From: Phaeodactylum tricornutum CCAP 1055/1
Taxonomy: Eukaryota; Bacillariophyta; Bacillariophyceae; Surirellales; Neidiaceae
Direction of reading: 5' to 3'
DNA length: 64,000 nt
Assembly: GCF_000150955.2 (NCBI RefSeq)
Contig: NC_011678.1
Span: 205,518 to 269,517, forward strand
The number at the start of each line of letters is the position of its first letter. Positions within the stretch are counted from its first letter, which is position 1. Position numbers and translations under genes: made by a program. Below are positions 1-9,676 of the stretch, piece by piece. The notes beneath the pieces were generated by a model. That model worked only from the letters and a program-made list of their open reading frames with translations, was not told the DNA's origin and ran no database searches.

Positions 1-1646
1 ACAAGGAGAAGACCAGCCCAGCTGAATCGACTTCGTCTTTGGATTTGATGAAATGTCCAAGCGGTAGTAGTGCTCTACTCTCGCCTTCTGACCAGCGCGA
101 GTTTTCGCAGCTTTCATTCAACTTATCTTCCAAAAAGTCCACCGAAGAACGCGAAGACCTAATTGAAAAGGACGGCGACGGTACATTGCGCACCGGTTCA
201 ACCGAGCCTCCTACTAAAAAATTGCGCACGGGGAAAAAAGCTAGTCCACTCTCCATTACTTGCAGTCCACCATTGTCTCCGACGGAGAGGCGCACAGAGT
301 CAAGCAAACCCATCCAACCCCAACCTATATACGCAAGCCAGCAAGCTCCTGATTCTTACTACGAAAAGCTGTCCTCGTATTCCATGGATTCCGTGCCGCC
401 ACTACCTGGTTCGCGATATTTACCCCCGAGGCCCGCTTCATCGGCGTCGAGTACAATGACTCCTGTGGATAATCATGGGCCTCCGGCCGTACAACAGCTA
501 CCATCATGGGACATCTACCCGCAGGATTCCTTTGGTGCTGGTAGTTTAAGTGGCGGAATGGGTCCATCGTTGGGTGCTAACTTTTCCTTTTCGCAGGACT
601 ACCCAATGCTTTCCGCTAGTGCGAGCAACGATCACGGTGGCAACAATCACCCGCTCGAATCTCGAAATCAGTCTTTTGACGCCGCCGGCAATGGGCACTT
701 TTTTCAACGTTCAGATTCTATGGTGAGCTATGAGGGTGCCCGGCAGGGTGGATACGAACCTCGCCAACAATATGCGGGGCCCTTTCCACCGCAGGCACCG
801 TCCTGGGGATCAGCCACTTCGTTCCATCAACAGCAACAGCATGGATTTCCCTACCCTAACCGTCAAGGGTCGTTTGGAGGTCCCGTGGCTCCCCCGATGA
901 GAGCCTTTCCTGTCGACAATGCCGGACGGCCCTTTCAACCTCCTCCCGAGTTTCGAGCCCCGCCCAGCATGGTACAAAAGGCCAATCAAAACAACACAAC
1001 TTTGATGAGCTCAAACTATGTGCCCCATGAAAACAGCAAAAACGGTCCCTTTGGGTGGTCAAAGGAAGAGGACATGCGCCTGTCCGAAGTAATGAAGAAG
1101 TACAAGAATCCCCGTGATTGGGAACCAATCGCCAAGGAGCTCAACCGTGGTCGATCTGCCAAGGAATGCCATGAGCGATGGATTCGCTATCTGAAACCTG
1201 GTGTCCGTAAGGGTCAGTGGACAGATGCCGAAGACGCAATTGTAATGGATGCGGTCAATTCCAGCTCGGAGCAACCATTTACTCGTTGGTCAGACTTGGC
1301 GCAACGTCTACCCGGACGTGTTGGCAAACAAATTCGGGATCGATGGGTTAATCACTTGAATCCAAACATCAACCACTTGCCTTTTTCCCGCGAAGACGAT
1401 TTGCTGTTGTGGAATGGACACAAGAAGCTTGGGAAGAGATGGGTAGAGATCGCTACGAAATTTTTTAACTCGAGTCGTTCCGAAAATCATATCAAGAATC
1501 GTTGGTACTCAGCCTCGTTCAAGAAGTTTATTGCTAACGAATTTGGTCCTGATGCATACGCCGGCACCAAAAGTCCCAAAAAAGCTTCCTCTACATCCAA
1601 GCGATCGAGGCCATCAGACGATGCTTCCGAAATGACAGCAGTGTAG
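1..1646 (+). CDS. Three-repeat MYB (3R-MYB) transcription factor, 5' end open
   Basis: The reading frame is open from the window edge to the stop at 1646, so the gene may begin outside; the first in-window ATG is at 48. The first ~330 residues are low-complexity and rich in Pro, Ser, Gln and Gly, typical of a regulatory arm. Three consecutive MYB repeats follow (about residues 336-495). Repeat 1 has GWSKEED, W in RDWEPIA and WIRYLKP. Repeat 2 has WTDAED, RWSDLA and WVNHLNP. Repeat 3 has FSREDD, RWVEIA and WYSASFKKF, with Phe replacing the first Trp. This R1R2R3 layout is that of animal c-MYB and plant MYB3R factors, which bind DNA in the nucleus and often control cell-cycle genes; the target genes here are unknown. 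The 3' end converges on the glucanase gene 93 nt away. Confidence 0.85.
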   Translation, partial: KEKTSPAESTSSLDLMKCPSGSSALLSPSDQREFSQLSFNLSSKKSTEEREDLIEKDGDGTLRTGSTEPPTKKLRTGKKASPLSITCSPPLSPTERRTESSKPIQPQPIYASQQAPDSYYEKLSSYSMDSVPPLPGSRYLPPRPASSASSTMTPVDNHGPPAVQQLPSWDIYPQDSFGAGSLSGGMGPSLGANFSFSQDYPMLSASASNDHGGNNHPLESRNQSFDAAGNGHFFQRSDSMVSYEGARQGGYEPRQQYAGPFPPQAPSWGSATSFHQQQQHGFPYPNRQGSFGGPVAPPMRAFPVDNAGRPFQPPPEFRAPPSMVQKANQNNTTLMSSNYVPHENSKNGPFGWSKEEDMRLSEVMKKYKNPRDWEPIAKELNRGRSAKECHERWIRYLKPGVRKGQWTDAEDAIVMDAVNSSSEQPFTRWSDLAQRLPGRVGKQIRDRWVNHLNPNINHLPFSREDDLLLWNGHKKLGKRWVEIATKFFNSSRSENHIKNRWYSASFKKFIANEFGPDAYAGTKSPKKASSTSKRSRPSDDASEMTAV

Positions 1647-1739
1647 ACAATTAATGTCTTTTTCGCGAGTTTCTATAAAAGGGGAATACATAATTATCGT
1701 TCACGGGGTCTGAACGCTCCCGTTTATAAATGAAGTACT

Positions 1740-3416
1740 CTATTCCTGCACATATTGCGGATTGCTTTTACCTGGTACTTCCACGTCAACTTCGGAGTCA
1801 ATGCTGGTGTATTTTCCAAAAAGCTGACGGCGTCGGCGCAAAAGGTTGGACAGAGCAAAAGCTAGAACAAATGCTATACCAAGCCAAACGAAGCTGCGAT
1901 GTATCCGCGTTTCACTAGATTCAACGATCGGATATTGCTTCCAGTATGATTCGTCGCCCCAGGGAAAGGCGTGGACAATAGCCATGGAATTGTTGGTGCT
2001 TTCCAAAATGCGGTCACAGTTCCCATAAACATCTTGACTCGCCACACCGGGGGTTGCAATGGGCGGAATCCAGCCTTCCTCAAGACCACGAGAGAAGTCC
2101 CACTCAGCGAAAGCACCGCCTTCCATTTTGATTGTCCAGTAGAACCAGCCCCGCCCCAAATCGGAATCGGCTGCTTCGTACGCCACCATTTGAGATTCGA
2201 CAAATTTTCTCAAGAATTCGCGGCGGTCGGGTTCCAGGATACGGTAGAAATCTGGTGCCGTCCCGTTGACCGCAATGCCTTCCATGACAAACTGCAAAAG
2301 TTCTCCGGGCATGGCGTCGTAGGCCGCGCTCCATTCGGCAGAAATGCGCTTGACTCCTCTGCTGGGCGTGGAATTGGTACTGGGGGCGTCTTGGTAGCAG
2401 CAGCTAGTAATTTCGGCTTGGAGTTCCTCAGGGTGACAAACGTGATTGATGTGCTCTTTCGGACTCATGGAGCGCGTATGGCTGTCGAACGTGTGGTAAA
2501 AATGAGTATCCAAGTAGGTGTTGTGGTACTTGACTGGATCCAACCACCAGGATCCGTCATTGAATTTTGGGGCTCCAAACAAGTCCGAAACGAAAATATG
2601 AACGTTTGGGCCCATGTTGGCACGAGTGATAGCCAACGCGTCCTCCAGAAACCGTTCGTACCCATTCAACTTGCAATCACCGAAAGGCTCATTCAAAAGT
2701 CCAAAACCCGTGACCACATCCAACAGGTGGTCCTTGGCGATCGCGTCAGAAATTTCGTGTATAACATCCAACGTACGCTCAATATTCTCTGGGTGCCTCC
2801 CCCAGCCTTTACACGTATAGACCGAGCTTTCGATTCCGGAGTTGTCAAAGCCATTTTGAGAACCGGGAGCCGTGTGTAGATTCGGCCAAACTTCTAGGCC
2901 AATATTTCGACACCACTGACAAAGCCTCACAAAAACTTTCCAGCGATTTCCCGCAATCCAAGGCTCATTCTCCCGGATATCGCCACGAATCCAGTGCGGC
3001 AACGGCACCCGTAAATGAGTCAAACCAGCCTTTTTCATGCGCACCAAATCCTCTTTGCGAATGAAATTGTTGAAGTGATAGTCAAACCATTTTGTGGCCA
3101 AGGTTTGGTTGTCAAAAGCCTTGGCCAGATTCCATTCGTCGATGGGATAGTCCGTGCCATTGAATATAGTCAAATTCCGATAAGGGTGGCAGCGTGTCAA
3201 GTCGCAGAGCTTGTAGTCCTTGTGTAACAAAGGAGGCGCACTTAGAGCCCCAGGGTACCAGCAAAAATCGCCCTGGACGTGACAAGTGGTGATGGCGAAC
3301 TGGTAGGGAACTATATATCGCTCCATGACGAGCCAACCACCCAGATTGACTCCTCGAATCCAGTTTGGTCCATCTTTCTTATCCTTGGCGGTCGCATTTG
3401 TTGACAAGTCCGTCAT
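1740..3416 (-). CDS. GH5-type exo-1,3-beta-glucanase, C-terminal membrane anchor
   Basis: Glycoside hydrolase family 5, of the fungal EXG1 exo-beta-1,3-glucanase type. From the ATG at 3416 (558 aa), WIRGVNLGGWLVMERY (about 19-34) is the family N-terminal hallmark, LNEPFGD (Glu ~243) is the acid/base motif and AEWSAA (Glu ~361) matches the nucleophile motif. FYWTIKMEGGAFAEWDF near the end is also characteristic. A hydrophobic helix (about 507-527, ending in LLRRRR) suggests a membrane anchor with a short cytosolic tail. The frame stays open upstream to 3704 and contains a hydrophobic stretch (FLAFAFILYKL), so a longer signal-anchored form or an upstream exon is possible. The likely substrate is beta-1,3-glucan such as chrysolaminarin, the diatom storage glucan, but this is inference. 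Confidence 0.85.
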   Translation of the reverse strand: MTDLSTNATAKDKKDGPNWIRGVNLGGWLVMERYIVPYQFAITTCHVQGDFCWYPGALSAPPLLHKDYKLCDLTRCHPYRNLTIFNGTDYPIDEWNLAKAFDNQTLATKWFDYHFNNFIRKEDLVRMKKAGLTHLRVPLPHWIRGDIRENEPWIAGNRWKVFVRLCQWCRNIGLEVWPNLHTAPGSQNGFDNSGIESSVYTCKGWGRHPENIERTLDVIHEISDAIAKDHLLDVVTGFGLLNEPFGDCKLNGYERFLEDALAITRANMGPNVHIFVSDLFGAPKFNDGSWWLDPVKYHNTYLDTHFYHTFDSHTRSMSPKEHINHVCHPEELQAEITSCCYQDAPSTNSTPSRGVKRISAEWSAAYDAMPGELLQFVMEGIAVNGTAPDFYRILEPDRREFLRKFVESQMVAYEAADSDLGRGWFYWTIKMEGGAFAEWDFSRGLEEGWIPPIATPGVASQDVYGNCDRILESTNNSMAIVHAFPWGDESYWKQYPIVESSETRIHRSFVWLGIAFVLAFALSNLLRRRRQLFGKYTSIDSEVDVEVPGKSNPQYVQE

Positions 3417-4252
3417 TGCTTGACCGTCACAATTATGGGCTGGGGCCTTCCGCAGAAGAGAGAAGCGTGGTAGTTTGTACAAAATGAATGCGAATGCCAG
3501 AAAGCGCCTGTTTGTGAAAGTCCCTGACAGTGAGCCATGGAGCGGGAAAACGTCGACTTCCCCCGCAAATCGGAGACGTGTCAACGGAACCGGTTTGCGT
3601 TCTCGCCGTTCGAACTCGAGATGTGGATTTCGATCGATAGGGAGAGTTTCCGTTGCAACAAGGAAGGTTCTGGAAAACTCTTTTGGCTTCCATCCTTGGC
3701 GCAAACCATTACGTCAACCGGGTCAACATTCTACTCTTCGTCTGGCCGTCCTACGCTGATCCAATTAGACCTATCTCACTCTCAGGTACTACTTGTTACA
3801 GATGGGAGGGTGAGGAAACTGACTATGACAGAGCCGCAAGTTAAGGCTCACAGTCAAATCATAAACTGGTACATCATACAGTCTTTTTTTGCATATTCGC
3901 TAACGTCCCAAGATCAAAAAGTGTGCACGCTCACCGTCAAATAACTGCAAAACATATTGTTGGGTGGGGCAAAAATTGTCTACGGTCTTGTATTAAACAA
4001 TAGTCAATTAAGTTGATGGCCATAGCGACAGCAATCAACTATCTGTTGCACCCTACTGGGAAAAGTTTTGTAGACAAGACAGTTCAATGAGCTTGCTGCC
4101 GCGGTTGCTCCTCACAATGGCAGCTTGACATTGCGGTTGACCTATCCACAGCCTCCTCTGATCAGAATATGGCCACTCCACATTTTCCAGCATCTTGAAA
4201 CACGCTTTGCTTTAAGTTGTTTAGTTTTGATGCTGATGAAGAAAGGTGTTCC
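3417..4252. other. Intergenic region between two minus-strand genes
   Basis: The first ~290 nt could be N-terminal coding sequence of the glucanase if translation starts upstream of 3416. The rest is AT-richer and holds no convincing ORF. One copy of the recurring CACAGTCA octamer lies at 3849-3856. Confidence 0.5.
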
Positions 4253-4798
4253 TCACATTAGCTTCAGATGATCACTGACGCCTTCAAAGACAGATACAGG
4301 AGCAGGTCCAAGTCCCAAGACGGTTCTGGATCCAGCGGCAATTTGCGTACGACCGGCGTCCTCAACAAGGTAAGTGGGAATTCCTTTCGCCCGGGCAATG
4401 ACGGCAATCTGTTCCATATCGTCAGGACTGGGACACTTGAGGGCAATTTTGGCACATCCCGTCTGCTCCCAAGCATGTACTGCCGCCGGGCACTGTTTTG
4501 TTGCCCGTTTGTAGCACCCGACCGCGGCGTGACAACACTGGGCTGCGATCTTTCCTTTGCCCATACTCAGGTTCGTGTTGACGCAAAATACCATTTTGTA
4601 CGGTGCGTGGCGAATATTCCACGTTGAACATGCACCGGTTGCTTCCTCGCCTTGAAGATCGTCGTCGCCGTCGGTATCGTAGCCTTCGTTTGATGCGGAT
4701 GCATCCTTGCCAACCTTTCGAAAGTGGAAAAAGTATGCAAGTGATGGTAGCAAGACACCCGCAAGGAAAGATAAGAGAGAATCTGACAAAAGCGTCAT
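4253..4798 (-). CDS. PTH2: Peptidyl-tRNA hydrolase 2 (PTH2/Bit1 family)
   Basis: Hydrolyses peptidyl-tRNA released from stalled ribosomes. The C-terminal ~120 residues are a complete PTH2 domain: KMVFCVNTNLSMGKGKIAAQ (conserved catalytic Lys in GKGKIAAQ), CCHAAVGCYK, KIALKC, a TYLVEDAGRTQIAAGS segment and VLGLGPAP, ending in DHLKLM like other family members. The first ATG is at 4798 (181 aa); the frame is open a little further to a GTG. Residues ~8-28 form a hydrophobic helix followed by an acidic linker (DTDGDDD), the same layout as human PTRH2, which is anchored in the mitochondrial outer membrane. Organelle anchoring here is inference. Confidence 0.92.
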   Translation of the reverse strand: MTLLSDSLLSFLAGVLLPSLAYFFHFRKVGKDASASNEGYDTDGDDDLQGEEATGACSTWNIRHAPYKMVFCVNTNLSMGKGKIAAQCCHAAVGCYKRATKQCPAAVHAWEQTGCAKIALKCPSPDDMEQIAVIARAKGIPTYLVEDAGRTQIAAGSRTVLGLGPAPVSVFEGVSDHLKLM

Positions 4799-4820
4799 TT
4801 GGATATCGCATCTCACACGT

Positions 4821-5135
4821 CTAAACCTTTACGACAAAAGGCGATTTGTCTGTCGTTTCAACAACGAGAGTCTTAGCTCCTTCCTGTATGAGTGGTCTGC
4901 CACCTTTTTGTTGGTCCAGGCCTAATGCCAACCCAACACGCGACAACCAGGTACTGCGTTCGGATGCAGTTGTTGCTGATTCGGTTTTCTCTGGTGAGGG
5001 AGTTGAGAGCAATAGATGTCCTATCAATGGCCCGGGGTCGCTCCGGGAAGTAAGAGATGTCCGTGGTACCCGACGTGGACTCTCTAACTGTACGCTGCCC
5101 GTAGTATCTGTTCCTCGTAAGTAACGGAAACCCAT
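4821..5135 (-). CDS. Possible small hypothetical protein upstream of PTH2
   Basis: An ORF of 104 codons from an ATG at 5135 (open upstream to 5267) ends 22 nt before the PTH2 start on the same strand. It is Ser/Thr/Pro-rich and matches no family I recognise. It could be chance, a separate small gene, or transcribed leader of PTH2. I found no clean splice junction that would fuse it to PTH2. Confidence 0.2.
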   Translation of the reverse strand: MGFRYLRGTDTTGSVQLESPRRVPRTSLTSRSDPGPLIGHLLLSTPSPEKTESATTASERSTWLSRVGLALGLDQQKGGRPLIQEGAKTLVVETTDKSPFVVKV

Positions 5136-5267
5136 ATATTTGGAATTCAAACTGTGCTGTATCAATTTATGAAAGTTACCATCCAGGGAAAACGTGACGA
5201 TTGTTAACTGTAAGGTCCACCACAACTGGCTTATGTTAGCTATGAGCTTTCCAATCTCTCTCATCAA

Positions 5268-6289
5268 GAAGAACGTCGTGAAAAGCTGAGTCTAGCTAGT
5301 TGACTCGTGCGACATTGAGTTAGAAAGCCGGAGCGACTTCCTACAATACAAAAGAAGTAAATCATCACACCATTTTAGCTATGTCGAAGGTTCACGTCCA
5401 AGCAATGAGATAAGCTATGTTTTCCCACATCTTGGCCAAGTGGCCTTGTCATTATTTCTCAAACGGCTCGGCTCAATCGACTTCCTCTTGTATCCTCTTA
5501 GTGGGGCTCCGTTCAAGTATGTCGATCCAGCTCCTGTTGTCAACTTTCCAAATTACCACCCGAATGCGCTTCATCACCGCTTGGACGCATTCAGTCTAAG
5601 AGCTAGTTCTTTCGAAAGACTCAAGAGTCACAGGTCCTGCACTTGAGGACGGACCGCTCTGGCAGTTGAGCTTCAACATCTCTGTTATTCCTCCTATTGG
5701 CTCCAAGTGAAAACGCACGCTTCACAAAACCTATCACCGTCTGGACGCATTCAATCAAAACTCAGCACATCCTTGCAGCGGGAAAAAGGAGACGCTCCAG
5801 GACTATTGTGGCAAGTTGCTCTCGGCGAATGCTTATGCTCTTTTTATGAGTTGACAAACTGACTGACTGTGAGAATGAAGACTTGACACGTAATTGATTG
5901 CGAGTAAAGAATGGCCTTCTCCGGGTCTCCTTTTGAGTTTGTCCGTGATTCGCTTCGCGAAAAGCCTATTATATTTTTCTGTACATTTATAACAAAGGAA
6001 AGGCAACCAACCACAATAATGTATTGCAAAGGGTCAATTGCACATTCGTCTATTTATTGTTGAGAGTGCTGGTAGACGAATTCATAGAACTTGACCATGC
6101 TTCCTTGCTATTTTCTGACTATGAAAGCACGAATCTTTGAATCAATCGTATTTGCAACCTGGGCAATTGCAAGCAAAAACTCGCACAAGTATCATCTGTA
6201 TGTCAAACTGCAAACTCACAATTCTTCGTGGGGTTCGGAGTCCATCCTAGGCAATAGCGCTCGGCAAGAAAGCGAAATTGGAAAAAGAA
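5268..6289. other. Intergenic, no supported gene
   Basis: About 1 kb with only short ORFs on either strand that show no recognisable motif. A short imperfect direct repeat (core TGGACGCATTCA) occurs near 5580 and 5741. A minus-strand copy of the CACAGTCA octamer lies at 5864-5871. Confidence 0.5.
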
Positions 6290-8341
6290 CTATTCCGTGT
6301 GCTCGAGCTCCATTCTATAGCTGTAGCGCACTTCGTCACTGATAAGGAATCTCACCCGGTCTACCAGAAACTCGATCTGGGCTTCATCGCAGTCTACCGG
6401 GCCATCCCAATCTTCGGCGTTTGCTGTTGCACGTTTTTTAGAATGCAGCAAATCAATTTCGTAGCTCTCGAGCCAGATTTCGAAAACATTATCTTCTTCT
6501 CGAGCCAAATTCATTATGCGGGTTTCCACAAACACTTTTTTTCCAAGTTCCTGCTCGAATCGTTCTGTAATGCGTTCGGCGACCTCCAAGTCGGTGGATT
6601 GCCCGGTGCATGCAATAATAAGATGTCCGCGGAACTCGCGTTCAAACTCTTCGTCCCTTACAACCTTATAATCGTACGTCTTGCCCATCATATCACGGTA
6701 CTTGTGATTGCTTGCTTCGTCTCCCATTTCTTCTTTCCATTGTTCAATGTCTTCAACAGCATCCGCAAAAGTGGGCAAATCGGGATGCTGTGGTGCCTCA
6801 TAGAATTGTGAGAAGACATTGTCTTCATCTTGCATGTCGTCGTCATCAAAGTCTTTGCGATCCCATTCGGGATTGTAAACATCAGTCATCCATCGCTCCA
6901 GCGCCGCCATTTTTATTTCTTCTTCATCCAAGTCTTCCAGACTGATTATTCCTGTTTCGGCTGGAGCCTTTTTAGGTATCTCTTTGTATCCAAATCCAGC
7001 ATAATAGTGCTCCAATTCCTGCAAATCGGCGTTTTCTACATCTTCCCAGTTGAAATCAAAATCTCGATCGCGAGAGTGCTGATAGCGCGCATACGTTACC
7101 AACTGAGGATACCAGTGTTGAAGTAAAACAGGAGCCTGAGGGTTGTGCTTGACGGCGGCTAAGATGAGATTGCTCACATTAAAGTCCAAATCGTACAAGA
7201 GCCATCTGGTAACATTGTAAGCGCTTCCGCCAATCTCCTCAAGGCAGTCTTCCATTTCGGCCAAAGTCTCATTGGTAAGGCTGTCCCAACCAGTTTGATC
7301 TTTGAGATTTACCTTATCCCATGGCTCCTCTTCAAGTTTTTCGTTTATTTGCTTGTATACTCCATCCAGGCGTTCCATGTCGTCATCTGAAACTCCGATG
7401 TTTTCTTCCAGAAAATTGCGTTCACCGCTCTGATAACGAGGATAAGGATCCTCAGTCATTAGGTCCGACACTTCAGCGACAGCCTTGTCCAAGTCAATTG
7501 TCTCGACATCGTCATCAGTAAGCATCATGCTGGCCGAAAGCTGTTCAGCCTCTTGTATAAATGGCAATTCGTCCAATGCTTTGGCCATATCGTCGGTCAT
7601 ATCGTTTTGAATGAACCCCACGGGGTCAAAATTCTCATCCGCAGCTCGCTGATTGGAGGCCCGAACAGCTTCTTCTACCAGTTCCTTTTGCCGCATATAG
7701 TCGGGATTCTCCGTATCGTCTTCCAGTTGATAATCACCACCATCTTCCTCATCATCCCAGCCAGCATCAAACTCCCCTACCGGAACCTTGTAGGCATCTT
7801 CCTCCACTTCGTTTACGTCTTGCCCATAGTCCTCATCACCATCATCGTCTTCGTCGTCCTCATCCAGGTCTAAGGCAATCTCATCGATATCTTCATCGTC
7901 GAGATCGTCATCTTCATCGGTCACTTCAGCCTCGCCCTCAGTGTCATCCGCGACGTCGACCTCATCTTCGTCGACATCGAGTTCCGTGTCAGTGACGTCG
8001 TCAAATTCCGCCAAGATTTCGTCCTCGTTCCAGTCCGGCGGCACGTCCTCATCCTCATCGTCCGCCGCGCGTTTGGCGAAGCGCCGCCCACGTGTGTTCG
8101 TCGCGACAAACGCCGTGGTGGACTGTGGAACGCGGCTCTGCGTGGCTAAGGGTGAGGCCGGCCGAATCAGAGGTGGTAGTGACGAGAAGGATCGGACGAG
8201 TAGCGGAAGTGTGGCGATCTGTAGGACTCCGACGACCCAAGCAAGTGCCACCAGAGAGCCCTGCCGTGCGTTTGGAGATGCTATTCGGGTCTCCGACTGG
8301 GCTCCCGTCATGGTTTGTACAGATGGTATTCGCGGCGTCAC
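6290..8341 (-). CDS. Large acidic, probably plastid-targeted protein of unknown function
   Basis: 683 aa from an ATG at 8341. The N-terminus has a hydrophobic segment (VALAWVVGVLQIATLPLLV) and then STTAFVATNTRGRRFAKR, resembling a diatom bipartite plastid presequence with Phe after the signal peptide and a basic transit region. Residues ~85-200 are extremely rich in Asp and Glu (runs such as EDEDDDLDDEDIDE). The rest is globular and Trp/Tyr-containing, with a C-terminal ~130-residue alpha/beta-looking region starting near HLIIACTGQSTDLEVAERI. No catalytic motif was recognised. The long acidic arm could bind cations or basic partners such as ribosomal proteins, but that is speculation. The gene diverges from the RIQ-like plastid gene 648 nt away. 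Confidence 0.8.
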   Translation of the reverse strand: MTPRIPSVQTMTGAQSETRIASPNARQGSLVALAWVVGVLQIATLPLLVRSFSSLPPLIRPASPLATQSRVPQSTTAFVATNTRGRRFAKRAADDEDEDVPPDWNEDEILAEFDDVTDTELDVDEDEVDVADDTEGEAEVTDEDDDLDDEDIDEIALDLDEDDEDDDGDEDYGQDVNEVEEDAYKVPVGEFDAGWDDEEDGGDYQLEDDTENPDYMRQKELVEEAVRASNQRAADENFDPVGFIQNDMTDDMAKALDELPFIQEAEQLSASMMLTDDDVETIDLDKAVAEVSDLMTEDPYPRYQSGERNFLEENIGVSDDDMERLDGVYKQINEKLEEEPWDKVNLKDQTGWDSLTNETLAEMEDCLEEIGGSAYNVTRWLLYDLDFNVSNLILAAVKHNPQAPVLLQHWYPQLVTYARYQHSRDRDFDFNWEDVENADLQELEHYYAGFGYKEIPKKAPAETGIISLEDLDEEEIKMAALERWMTDVYNPEWDRKDFDDDDMQDEDNVFSQFYEAPQHPDLPTFADAVEDIEQWKEEMGDEASNHKYRDMMGKTYDYKVVRDEEFEREFRGHLIIACTGQSTDLEVAERITERFEQELGKKVFVETRIMNLAREEDNVFEIWLESYEIDLLHSKKRATANAEDWDGPVDCDEAQIEFLVDRVRFLISDEVRYSYRMELEHTE

Positions 8342-8989
8342 TCACAATCAGCAGCAAGAGGATTAGTCCTTGCAAAGAAAAGCCAGAACGACGAGATTAC
8401 AAATAGTCGTTAGCGCAAGTTGTTGGGCTGACTTGCCAAATTGATGGCCTCGAAATGGACAGAACAAGACTGGAAGGGCAATGGGGGCATCAATCATATC
8501 TATCTACCGGATGCCCAGGGATGCCAAAGAGATGGGTCCGACTGCAAGCCGACCGGTGAAGGTAGATAGATTTGATGGGTTCTCCGATACACAGCACCTC
8601 ATAGCCCAAAACAAATTCGTATACCTCGAACTCTATTTACAAGACCAACATTGTAAAACGTGGGACTAGTTCGTTGGCGCGAAAGCGAGGAGCAACGATG
8701 TGGTAGATACCTCTCCTCATCGGTAAAACCAAAACACAAATTTTACAGAGAGTAAGGTAGTGAATAACTTTCCAGAATTTTTATGTCTTGGTACTAAGTA
8801 GTTCTCGTGCGCACGTACGTGGCTCCGCCGATCTTTGGGTCCACCGACGACGATGTGTGGTTGTTTCCTTCGCTCCCTCGGTTGGTTGGGTTCAACATGC
8901 AAAATTCCCACTCGCATCGACAGAGCTCAACCCCGACAACAGCGAAGTACAGCAAAGCACAGCACTGCTGCGACCGAACAATTTTGATC
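8342..8989. promoter_or_regulatory. Shared upstream region of two divergent, probably plastid-protein genes
   Basis: No ORF of note. It lies head-to-head between the acidic protein and the RIQ-like gene, so it should carry both promoters. An inverted repeat with 11-bp arms (8498-8508 and 8561-8571, ATCTATCTACC and its complement) separated by 52 nt is present; it may be chance. Confidence 0.45.
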
Positions 8990-9676
8990 ATGAAGTTCTC
9001 GTTGTTGATTACTGGTAGGTGCATAATGTGTTCCTTTTGCGTAATTGCATACTCGCTCGAAGGCTGTCCATTTTAAACTGAGTTTCATTTGATGGATTTT
9101 TATACCTTTTCTCACCGCTCTCTTCTAGCTCTCGTTTGTACGGCTGCCTCCGCCTTTGTACCGGCATCTCAGTCTCGATTCGGAGTGTCCACCCGTGCGG
9201 CTCTGGCTGATGAGGTCGATAGCATCGGTAATAATGTTGCCGTCAAGAACCTTTTAAGTATGGTGGAAGAAAAGCAACTTCTCACCAAGGTCGCAGAATC
9301 GGGACTCTTGAGCAAGGCGCAACAGGCCGGGGTTTCCCTTTCTAGCCTCGAGCCCTTCCTTTCCCTGGCATCCCAAAACCCGGATATTTTGATTTTGGTC
9401 GAAGCCTCTGGCCCGGAGCTCTTGCCCCTTCTTCCCAAAATCGTCGACTTGGCTCCGGGCGCCTTGCCCCTGTTGGCTTCCGCCATTAGCATTCCGGCCC
9501 CGTTGATTGGTGCTGCCGGGTTGGGCGCCTTGGCGGCCGCGGGCTACGCCGTTGTCTCCATACCGGATGATTCCGTCACCAACATTGCCATCCAAACGGC
9601 CGCCGTCGGACTTGCTCTGCCCCTTGCCGCGGCCTCGCTCGTGGGATCTTCCATCTTGGGCAAGCTGACGCGCTAA
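8990..9676 (+). CDS. RIQ/DUF1118-like thylakoid protein, plastid-targeted, one intron
   Basis: Two exons, 8990-9014 and 9129-9676, with a 114-nt intron (GTAGGT donor, TTCTAG acceptor) give 190 aa in frame. Splicing yields MKFSLLITALVCTAASAFVP, a signal peptide with a textbook ASAFVP diatom plastid motif; the unspliced ORF starting at 9089 lacks a sensible start. The mature part has repeated LL(S/T)K(V/A)xxxGLLSKA segments, a hydrophobic region and an AAGYAVVSIPDDS turn followed by a second membrane helix. This layout resembles plant RIQ1/RIQ2 (DUF1118), thylakoid proteins affecting grana organisation and non-photochemical quenching. The family assignment is by eye; the role in diatoms, which lack grana, is open. 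Confidence 0.75.

Noticed and set aside
1971-2879. 302-codon plus-strand ORF antisense to the glucanase
   Set aside because: Shadow of the GH5 coding strand; composition follows the opposite-strand codons and no motif is present.
5570-5757. Short direct repeat with core TGGACGCATTCA
   Set aside because: Only a ~20-nt imperfect match; no boundaries, ORF or further copies.
8498-8571. Inverted repeat with 11-bp arms in the divergent promoter at 8.5 kb
   Set aside because: About one such arm pair with a spacer under 100 nt is expected by chance in 64 kb, and there is no transcript-like or terminator-like context.
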